A program made the translations under genes and the position numbers. A model generated the notes under the pieces. It made no database searches and had not been told where the DNA came from. It was given only the letters and a program-made list of their open reading frames with translations. DNA of 5,830 nucleotides from Fischerella sp. GTDB taxonomy: Bacteria; Cyanobacteriota; Cyanobacteriia; Cyanobacteriales; Nostocaceae. Shown here piece by piece: positions 1 to 4,921 of the stretch (position 1 is its first letter; the number at the start of each line of letters is the position of its first letter). The stretch lies in NCBI GenBank assembly GCA_026419705.1, contig JANZYY010000335.1, positions 1 to 5,830 on the forward strand. Reading direction: 5' to 3'.

Positions 1-17
1 ATGTGTATAAGAGACAG
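1..17 (+). other. Nextera/Tn5 mosaic-end adapter remnant (artefact)
   Basis: The first 17 bases, ATGTGTATAAGAGACAG, match the Tn5 mosaic end used in Nextera libraries, lacking only its first two bases (AG). The same sequence occurs inverted and complete at the right edge. This is untrimmed library adapter and not genomic DNA. Translated in the valS frame it gives MCIRD followed by a codon shared with the genome, which creates a false ATG start and a false N-terminus. Confidence 0.96.
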
Positions 18-1080
18 GGACAACTATGGATTGGGAGAAGCAGCTAAAGGTCTGTACGATTTCATTTGGGGTGATTTTTGCGATTGGTATATCGAACTAG
101 TCAAATCTCGCCTGCAAAAGGGTGCAGACCCGGTATCCCGGCGGGTAGCACAACAAACTTTGGCATACGTGCTGGAAGGGATTTTGAAGTTACTCGCTCC
201 TTTCATGCCTCACATTACTGAGGAAATTTGGCACACTCTCACCCAACAACCTACAGATTCCCAGCAAAGTTTATCCTTGCAACTTTATCCAGAAGCACAG
301 ACCAGCCTGATAGACACTGCTTTGGAAGAACAGTTTGAACTTTTGATTGACACAATCCGCACAATCCGCAATCTGCGTGCAGAAGCGGATGTTAAACCTG
401 GGATGAAAGTAAGTGTGAATTTGCAAACCGACAGCGAGAAAGAAAGACAAATTCTCACAGCCGGCCAGTCTTACATTCAAGATTTGGCTAAGGTAGAGAA
501 TTTAACCATCGCTGCTGGACGGCAAAATCAACAAAATATCGGTGCTGAAAAACCCCGAATTGGTTGGAAAAGAGTAGTTGCAATCATCGCCGCGATTTAC
601 TTGTTACGAATTGGCTTGGCGATCGCAGATGCGCTTGATGACATCCCCTTACTCGGAACTTTCTTGGAGATAGTTGGTTTTGGGTATACAACTTGGTTTG
701 TGACTCGCAATTTACTGTCTGCTCAGGCTAGACAGAAATTCTGGAAACAGCTTTTCCAACCAACCACTCATAAGGATTTGCCCCCAGCAAAAGTATTACC
801 ACAGCCACCAGAACCAGAAAAAGCGATCGCAGGTGTCGTAGGTACGGTACAAGTTCTACTTCCCCTCACTGGCGTTGTAGATGTAGACGCTTATACAGCT
901 AAACTGCAAAAACGTCTTAGCAAAATCGAAGCGGAGATAAAATCCCTCTCTGCGAGGTTAAACAATCCTAAATTTGTCGAACAAGCCCCAGCAAATGTTG
1001 TACAAGAGGCGCGAGATACTTTCGCAGAAGCCCAAAAGCAAGCTGAAATCCTCCGCAATCGCTTGCGTCAGTTAGCATAG
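18..1080 (+). CDS. valS: Valyl-tRNA synthetase, C-terminal part, with CAAD membrane-anchor insertion (5' truncated)
   Basis: ValRS (EC 6.1.1.9) charges tRNA-Val with valine. Only the last ~353 residues, about a third of the protein, are present; the Rossmann catalytic core, editing domain and true start lie beyond the left edge. The first complete genomic codon is at 19. Residues below count from base 1. At 7-80 is the class Ia anticodon-binding helical domain (LYDFIWGDFCDWYIE, LAPFMPHITEEIW). At 101-170 is the rest of that region (IRTIRNLRAEADVKPG). At ~182-252 is a cyanobacterial CAAD-type module with two hydrophobic helices (~190-209 and ~216-238), followed by a Pro/Glu linker to ~273. At 280-359 is the ValRS C-terminal arm (VLLPLTGVVDVDAY, then a coiled coil with NNPKFVEQAP) that contacts the tRNA. 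CAAD domains are known to tether several cyanobacterial synthetases to thylakoid membranes. The stop is TAG at 1078-1080. Confidence 0.96.
520..819 (+). other. CAAD domain and proline-rich linker inserted in ValRS
   Basis: About 100 residues (174-273 of the reading frame) separate LTIAAG from GTVQVLLPLTG. In ordinary bacterial ValRS, such as that of E. coli, the equivalent parts are joined by a short loop. The insertion begins with a polar, Gln/Asn-rich stretch. Next comes a Lys/Arg-flanked hydrophobic helix (VVAIIAAIYLLRIGLAIA), then DDIPLLG, then a second hydrophobic helix ending TTWFVTRNLL and a basic amphipathic tail. It closes with a flexible linker (PPAKVLPQPPEPEK). Two hydrophobic helices with a short turn and an amphipathic flank match the CAAD family of cyanobacterial synthetases, which is shared with CURT1-type thylakoid proteins. 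Both HIP1 sites in valS (619-626 and 823-830) lie at the segment's inner helix and right boundary. Confidence 0.85.
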
Positions 1081-1100
1081 CTGTGAAAAAGAATTGTGAA

Positions 1101-1144
1101 TGTGAATGATGAATTAGAAATTATAAAAATTTTCATCATTCATA
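1101..1144 (+). repeat. Dyad downstream of valS
   Basis: The arm at 1104-1113 (GAATGATGAA) is a perfect reverse complement of 1132-1141 (TTCATCATTC). Pairing extends outward to about 1101/1144 if one G-U pair is allowed, giving a stem of ~13 bp and an AT-rich loop of 18 nt. The right arm runs straight into the heptamer array. There is no clean T-run immediately after the stem, so it is not a textbook intrinsic terminator. It could still stabilise the valS mRNA 3' end or act as a weak terminator. Confidence 0.55.
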
Positions 1145-1168
1145 ATTCATAATTCATAATTCATAATT
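1134..1168 (+). repeat. CATAATT heptanucleotide tandem array (STRR type)
   Basis: There are four exact copies of CATAATT at 1141-1168, preceded by one degenerate copy, CATCATT, at 1134-1140. The array fills most of the gap between valS and the next gene and ends 12 bp before that gene's ATG. Heptanucleotide short tandemly repeated repetitive (STRR) sequences are a known feature of heterocystous cyanobacterial genomes. The array sits where a ribosome binding site or promoter would otherwise be expected. Confidence 0.85.
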
Positions 1169-1180
1169 TTATTAAAAGTC

Positions 1181-1624
1181 ATGCTATATCTAGCCCAAGT
1201 ACATAAAAACGAATTTTTAGACCAGCTGCAATTGCGGTTATTGGCACGTCAGGAAACTGAAAATATGTGGGTGACAATCCCAGAAGAGGCTTTTATTCTT
1301 CTGGGAAAAAACAAAACTCTAAATGAGAAGTTGCTTGTTTTAGTTGAACTTTCTCCCACAGGTGATATTGAAAGACTAGAAGAAGCTACTAACTGGATAC
1401 TGACTCTGATCCAAACTTATCTGACTACAGGCATTACTCCAGACTTTTTGCGCCAAGAAGCAGAAAGAGCCGAACAGTGGCGGCAAAACTTAACTTTGCA
1501 AAACCAAGATTTGGCACGTCGTACTTTGGAATTAGAAGCCCGTCGAGAACAAATTCAGGCACTAGAAGAAAGTATGAAACGAGAGAAAAATGGTAGCAAT
1601 AAAGATGATACAGCTGGCTGTTAG
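1181..1624 (+). CDS. Hypothetical protein with C-terminal charged helix
   Basis: This is a 147-residue soluble protein whose family I do not recognise. Residues 1-85 look globular and mixed alpha/beta (for example MWVTIPEEAFILLGKN, then LLVLVELSPTGD, then a helix around NWILTLIQTYL). Residues ~88-135 are strongly charged and heptad-like (RQEAERAEQWRQ, LELEARREQIQALEE), which suggests a long amphipathic helix or coiled coil. The tail is polar (KREKNGSNKDD). There is no signal peptide and no membrane segment. It starts 100 bp after valS on the same strand, so co-transcription is possible, but the dyad and repeat array lie between them. No good Shine-Dalgarno precedes the ATG, which is common in cyanobacteria. 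Its composition and use of common codons fit a real gene. The function is unknown; a coiled-coil scaffold or partner role is only a guess. Confidence 0.8.
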   Translation: MLYLAQVHKNEFLDQLQLRLLARQETENMWVTIPEEAFILLGKNKTLNEKLLVLVELSPTGDIERLEEATNWILTLIQTYLTTGITPDFLRQEAERAEQWRQNLTLQNQDLARRTLELEARREQIQALEESMKREKNGSNKDDTAGC

Positions 1625-1630
1625 ATTACC

Positions 1631-1673
1631 AAAAAAGGTATCCGCCGGAGGGCGTCCGCAGTCTTACTTTTTT
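1631..1673 (+). terminator. Possible terminator / GC-rich dyad after the hypothetical gene
   Basis: Seven bases after the stop, A6G (1631-1637) is mirrored by CT6 (1667-1673). They enclose a GC-rich core with a small hairpin, CGCC (1643-1646) with GGCG (1651-1654), and an alternative, CGGA (1646-1649) with TCCG (1655-1658). TCCGC is also directly repeated at 1641-1645 and 1655-1659. The T-run after a GC-rich core suits an intrinsic terminator, but the stem between the A/T arms and the core is imperfect, so the call is tentative. Confidence 0.35.
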
Positions 1674-1848
1674 GCTAGTTTCGGACAACCCAATCACTTA
1701 AAGCCTTTTGGAGTTTTACTTTCCACTTGCAGGCGATAAAGTTTTGTGACTGTTAGAAAATAAAGCCTCAAATCTTGATTAAATCAAAGTCTGGTGAATC
1801 TGACTTCGATGATTGCTTGCCGAGAGTGAGAAAATCACTCGCCAGCGC
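1674..1848 (+). promoter_or_regulatory. Leader of the ABC transporter gene with small dyads
   Basis: This stretch has no convincing coding potential and should contain the promoter of the downstream exporter gene, though no clear -35/-10 pair stands out. Three small dyads are visible. The first is TTGATT-A-AATCAA at 1775-1787. The second is AAGTC (1787-1791) with GACTT (1802-1806), extendable to 1784-1809 with one mismatch. The third is GAGTGA (1824-1829) with TCACTC (1835-1840), ending 8 nt before the preferred ATG. The 13-bp dyad could be an operator and the last hairpin could affect translation initiation; both are inference. Confidence 0.3.
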
Positions 1849-3678
1849 ATGGATTCCCTTCTACCTTCTAAAGTTTCTGATTCGCAATCACAGAGAAACT
1901 GCAAAAAGCTGATACCGTCTAACAAAGAAAAACCTTGTTGTGGACGTTGTAGCTTGAAAACTCAGTCTAATTACTGGCGACTTCTACCGTATATCCAACC
2001 CCAGTGGCACAATATCGCCAAAGGGTTTATTGGTATCTTGGGATATGTATTGGCAACATTAGCGCTAATTACGCTCGTTAAGCAATTAACAACTGCTTTT
2101 GGTACGGGTAACGTAAACGCGATCGCCACAGAAATTGGCATTTTAGCAGCAGTCTTTCTTGCCAGAGGCTTTTTTCAATCGGTGCAAGATCTTTATATGG
2201 CAAAAGCTGCCCTAAGAGTAGCTTTTCATCTCCGCAAGCAGGTGTACTCCCACCTACAAAAGCTTAACCTCAGCTATTTCGAAACTGCAAAAGCAGGTGA
2301 TTTATCTTACCGCCTCACTGAAGATATCGATCGCATTGGGGAAGTAGTGCATAAACTCTTTCACGACTTTATCCCCTGTGCTTTGCAGCTGGTAGCGATT
2401 CCCGTCTACATGATTTACTTGAATTGGCGACTGACACTTGCCACAGTCATTGTTGCACCACTTATGGGTGTGTTAATTGCTTGGTTTGGCGAACGCTTGC
2501 AGAAATTCTCCCGCAAAAGTCAAAATCGGGTATCGGATTTGTCAGCAATACTAACAGAAGTCTTCAGTGGTATCCGCATCGTCCAAGCTTTTACGGCAGA
2601 GGATTACGAAATTGCCAGGTTTAGCCGCGAAGCAGAACGTACTTTGAGGGCAAAATACTCCGCAGAAAGACTCAAAGCAATTCAAATTCCAATTATAGGC
2701 TTTTTGCAAGCTGTGAGTTTTTTATTGTTGCTGTTCATCAGTGCTTGGCTAATTGCCGAAAAACAGTTAACAGTAGGGGAGTTTTTTAGTTACCTTGCAG
2801 CAGCAGCTTCGTTAATTGACCCTGTTAGTCACACTACAAGCAACTACAACGAGTTTAAGCAAGTTGAGGCCTCTGTCGATCGTATTTTTGAATTATTGGC
2901 TATTCAGCCTGCTGTGACAGAAAAACCCGATGCGATCGCCCTTCCTCCAGTTACTGGTAAGGTGGAATATCGCCATGTATCTTTTGCTTATAAACCTGAG
3001 GAACCAGTCTTAAAAGATATCAGTTTGTTGGTAATGCCAGGAGAAGCGATCGCGCTAGTAGGTGCTTCGGGTGCAGGTAAAACTACGTTTGTGAATCTCC
3101 TACCCCGTTTCTACGATCCTCAAAAAGGCAAAATCTTAATTGATGGTGTTGATGTTCGCAATGTCACTCTTCACAGTCTGCGCCGACAAATTGGGATTGT
3201 TCCCCAAGAAACCATCATGTTTTCCGGGACGATCGCTCAAAATATCGCCTTTGGACAACATCAGTTTGACATGGCAGATGTCAAGAAAGCCGCAATCATT
3301 GCTAATGCCCATCAGTTTATTAGCCAACTACCCGATAGTTATGATACTTGGGTAGGCGAACGAGGAGTAAATTTATCTGGCGGACAGCGGCAAAGAATAG
3401 CGATCGCCCGCGCTGTTCTCCTTAACCCGAGAATATTAATACTAGATGAAGCGACATCAGCCCTTGATTCGGAGTCGGAAGCCTTGGTACAGGAAGCTCT
3501 GGAAAGGTTAATGGCAGGGCGGACGGTGTTTATTATTGCTCACCGTCTCAGTACCGTCAGAAGGTGCGATCGGATTTTAGTACTGGAAAAAGGGCAGATC
3601 GTGGAATCGGGTACCCATGAAGAATTACTAGCGCTTTCCCGCCGCTATGCTCGATTTTACGCCCAACAATTTAGTTAG
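1849..3678 (+). CDS. ABC exporter half-transporter, MsbA/ABCB type (fused membrane and ATPase domains)
   Basis: This inner-membrane ATP-driven exporter is expected to work as a homodimer; substrates in the family include lipids, glycolipids, peptides and drugs, and the one here is unknown. Of 609 residues, ~1-45 are a polar N-terminal extension with Cys18, Cys30, Cys31 and Cys34. Six membrane helices lie near 59-77, 96-112, 174-191, 195-214, 282-302 and 312-330. The nucleotide-binding domain runs from ~370 to the end. It has Walker A GASGAGKTT (405-413), Q-loop Gln453 (VPQE), signature LSGGQ (509-513), Walker B ILILDEA (529-535), D-loop SALD and switch His565, so the ATPase appears intact. 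ATG at 1849 is preferred. The frame opens at TTG 1813, directly after an in-frame TGA, and would add 12 residues. Neither start has a clear Shine-Dalgarno. The hypothetical gene upstream ends 224 bp away, so independent transcription is likely. Confidence 0.93.
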   Translation: MDSLLPSKVSDSQSQRNCKKLIPSNKEKPCCGRCSLKTQSNYWRLLPYIQPQWHNIAKGFIGILGYVLATLALITLVKQLTTAFGTGNVNAIATEIGILAAVFLARGFFQSVQDLYMAKAALRVAFHLRKQVYSHLQKLNLSYFETAKAGDLSYRLTEDIDRIGEVVHKLFHDFIPCALQLVAIPVYMIYLNWRLTLATVIVAPLMGVLIAWFGERLQKFSRKSQNRVSDLSAILTEVFSGIRIVQAFTAEDYEIARFSREAERTLRAKYSAERLKAIQIPIIGFLQAVSFLLLLFISAWLIAEKQLTVGEFFSYLAAAASLIDPVSHTTSNYNEFKQVEASVDRIFELLAIQPAVTEKPDAIALPPVTGKVEYRHVSFAYKPEEPVLKDISLLVMPGEAIALVGASGAGKTTFVNLLPRFYDPQKGKILIDGVDVRNVTLHSLRRQIGIVPQETIMFSGTIAQNIAFGQHQFDMADVKKAAIIANAHQFISQLPDSYDTWVGERGVNLSGGQRQRIAIARAVLLNPRILILDEATSALDSESEALVQEALERLMAGRTVFIIAHRLSTVRRCDRILVLEKGQIVESGTHEELLALSRRYARFYAQQFS

Positions 3679-3746
3679 CTAGTCGGTCGGCACGAATAAA
3701 GTTAACTCGTGAGGATCTCAATTATGCGTTACCCGAAATTCTTGTG

Positions 3747-3768
3747 GAGACGCGAAATTTCGCGTCTC
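3747..3768. repeat. Perfect 22-bp palindrome between convergent genes
   Basis: GAGACGCGAAA (3747-3757) is followed immediately by its exact reverse complement TTTCGCGTCTC (3758-3768), with no spacer. It lies between the stops of the exporter and the pterin enzyme, which converge. GAGACGCG...CGCGTCTC palindromes resemble dispersed intergenic repeats that I recall from Nostocales genomes. As RNA it would fold from either strand and could help end transcription in both directions, but no T-run follows on either side. Confidence 0.8.
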
Positions 3769-3806
3769 TATGTTTAGTTAAGGGTTGTCTGTAGTACTTG
3801 TTTGCG

Positions 3807-3837
3807 TGTAAAAACGTTGCAATGCAACGTTTCTACA
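3807..3837. repeat. Near-perfect 31-bp palindrome between convergent genes
   Basis: AAACGTTGCA (3812-3821) and TGCAACGTTT (3823-3832) are exact reverse complements around a single central A. Beyond one mismatch (3811/3833), pairing resumes at TGTA (3807-3810) with TACA (3834-3837), giving 14 of 15 pairs. The GTA...ACGTTGCA...TGCAACGT...TAC design resembles a recurrent cyanobacterial intergenic palindrome. It lies 45 bp from the pterin gene's stop and is a candidate bidirectional terminator or REP-like element. Confidence 0.75.
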
Positions 3838-3881
3838 AATTTTATCGGCAGGTAAATTATCCTACCACCAAGCGTATTGAG

Positions 3882-4754
3882 TTATAGACGCGCTAAAGTC
3901 GGTTGATTTTCTGCAACACTGACAGAGTTGGAACTTGGCTCAGTGCAGTAGATTTCACAAGAGTTATTTGGACTTTCAATCAATTTGACTTTGTACAGCT
4001 TGGCTCCCAATTCCTGAATAGGCGATCGCAATAAGTTGCTAATGTGGAGTGCAATATTTTCAGCAGTCGGAACGACCTGCCAAAAGTAAGGAATATCTTT
4101 GTTCAAAAAAGTATGGTCGAATGGCTCAACTACATAATCTTCTATCACCTGATTTAAAGCACCTAAATCTACAATCATGCCGGTGCGTAAGTTGATTTCC
4201 CCTTTGACTGTCACTTCTAGATGATAATTGTGTCCGTGACCGTTGGGACGAGCGCACTTACCATAAATCTCAAAGTTCTCTTGTTCGCTAAGGTCAGGAT
4301 GCGCTAGCCTGTGAGCGGCGCTAAAGTGAGTGCTGACGGTGAGATAAGCTTCCATTCCGTTTCCCATATAATCTGCCCATAGTTCAGGATGTTCAAATAG
4401 CTGCACGCGGACAAGAGGCAAATGGGGCGCTAGGCGCTGCCAGATCACCCGTGCAATATTTTCTGTTGTGGGTAGAGTTTGTTGAAATTCTGCCCACACA
4501 TCATTGAGATAGGAAAAGTCTAGCTGGCTGGTTACTTCTCGTTTAATTACGTGTTTCACATCAGACAAGTTCAGCACCATGCCATATTTATCTAATTCCC
4601 CCATCAGGGAGACAAGTAAGACATAGTTATGTCCATGTCCAGGAAAGTGGGAACAAGCACCAAATTTCTCAAGATTCTCAGCTTCACTCAGTTCTGGCAA
4701 CCAATATCGATGAGTTGCTGAAAACTGAGCGCGGCGATTCACAATGCATTGCAT
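3882..4754 (-). CDS. Tandem 6-pyruvoyltetrahydropterin synthase / QueD-family protein
   Basis: COG0720 enzymes are zinc-dependent and act on 7,8-dihydroneopterin triphosphate, giving 6-pyruvoyltetrahydropterin (PTPS) or carboxytetrahydropterin (QueD). This 290-residue protein holds two such domains, ~1-130 and ~134-270; single-domain members are ~120-150 residues. Domain 1 has FSATH (zinc His15), Cys34, HGH (His40, His42), PTTEN and Glu121. Domain 2 has FSAAH (His148), Cys167, HGH (His173, His175), PTAEN and Glu260. Domain 2 keeps the catalytic Asp213-His214 pair (FDHTFLN); domain 1 has Asp79-Phe80 (LDFSYLN), so its catalytic His is lost. Both show Cys-(5 residues)-HGH, as in mammalian PTPS, which favours a PTPS/biopterin-like role over queuosine synthesis, though that is inference. 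The C-terminal tail (271-290) is polar. The protein is soluble and cytoplasmic. The gene converges with the exporter gene and lies downstream of the J-domain gene across a 167-bp repeat-filled gap. Confidence 0.92.
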   Translation of the reverse strand: MQCIVNRRAQFSATHRYWLPELSEAENLEKFGACSHFPGHGHNYVLLVSLMGELDKYGMVLNLSDVKHVIKREVTSQLDFSYLNDVWAEFQQTLPTTENIARVIWQRLAPHLPLVRVQLFEHPELWADYMGNGMEAYLTVSTHFSAAHRLAHPDLSEQENFEIYGKCARPNGHGHNYHLEVTVKGEINLRTGMIVDLGALNQVIEDYVVEPFDHTFLNKDIPYFWQVVPTAENIALHISNLLRSPIQELGAKLYKVKLIESPNNSCEIYCTEPSSNSVSVAENQPTLARL

Positions 4755-4773
4755 GAGTAGACTGGTAGCGTGT

Positions 4774-4800
4774 TTAATATTTCTTAATATTCTAACGTTT
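4774..4800 (-). promoter_or_regulatory. Candidate AT-rich promoter region of the pterin gene
   Basis: On the minus strand TAGAAT (plus 4789-4794) is a fair -10 hexamer about 35 nt upstream of the ATG; no good -35 is seen at 17 bp. Just downstream of it is a direct repeat of AATATTAA with a 10-bp period (plus 4774-4781 and 4784-4791). One helical turn between the copies would suit a bent-DNA or protein-binding site. The assignment is weak. Confidence 0.3.
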
Positions 4801-4842
4801 CTAGTATTAATTGAGGTGGGGTTCTAGGGGAGATGGGGGAGT

Positions 4843-4863
4843 GGGCATCGGGCATTGGGCATT
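4843..4863 (-). repeat. GGGCATT heptanucleotide tandem array (STRR type)
   Basis: Three heptamers, GGGCATC, GGGCATT and GGGCATT, run head to tail at 4843-4863, with a looser G-rich lead-in from about 4827. On the transcribed (minus) strand the unit reads AATGCCC. It lies in the 3' untranslated region of the J-domain gene and upstream of the pterin gene. Its unit differs from that of the neighbouring array, so two heptamer families adjoin here. Confidence 0.8.
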
Positions 4864-4887
4864 GCAAATAACCAGCAACCAACAACC

Positions 4888-4915
4888 ACTAACTACTAAC
4901 TACTAACTACTAACT
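4888..4915 (-). repeat. ACTAACT heptanucleotide tandem array (STRR type)
   Basis: Four exact copies of ACTAACT run from 4888 to 4915, with degenerate CAACC-rich units just before them (about 4873-4887). The array ends 6 bp from the stop of the J-domain gene. On the minus strand it reads as AGTTAGT repeats, followed by GTTGGTTG-like units and then the AATGCCC array, an order I recall as frequent in Nostoc-type intergenic regions. Confidence 0.85.
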
Positions 4916-4921
4916 ATTGAC

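Noticed and set aside
1..3. ATG at base 1 as the start of a 359-residue protein
   Set aside because: It lies in the Tn5 adapter; homology of the remainder shows a ValRS truncated by the contig edge.
24..480. Minus-strand open frames of 60 and 69 codons opposite valS
   Set aside because: They lie antisense to a confidently assigned conserved coding region and resemble no protein I know.
1081..1180. tRNA or small structured RNA gene after valS
   Set aside because: No cloverleaf or T-loop motif is present; the region is AT-rich repeat.
2424..3355. Short open frames in other phases and on the opposite strand within the exporter gene
   Set aside because: They overlap conserved membrane-domain and nucleotide-binding-domain coding sequence and are low-complexity shadow translations.
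1849..3678. Specific naming of the exporter as msbA or hepA
   Set aside because: The motifs define the superfamily, but nothing visible identifies the substrate or orthology.
3882..4754. Two separate single-domain pterin genes, or a frameshifted duplicate
   Set aside because: The reading frame is continuous through both domains with no stop or restart between them.
3882..4754. Assignment as queD (queuosine pathway)
   Set aside because: The family fits, but both domains have five residues between Cys and HGH, as in mammalian PTPS, and no other queuosine gene is nearby, so no gene symbol is given.
4843..4915. CRISPR-like array
   Set aside because: Units are 7 bp and directly abutting, with no spacers; they fit STRR tandem repeats.
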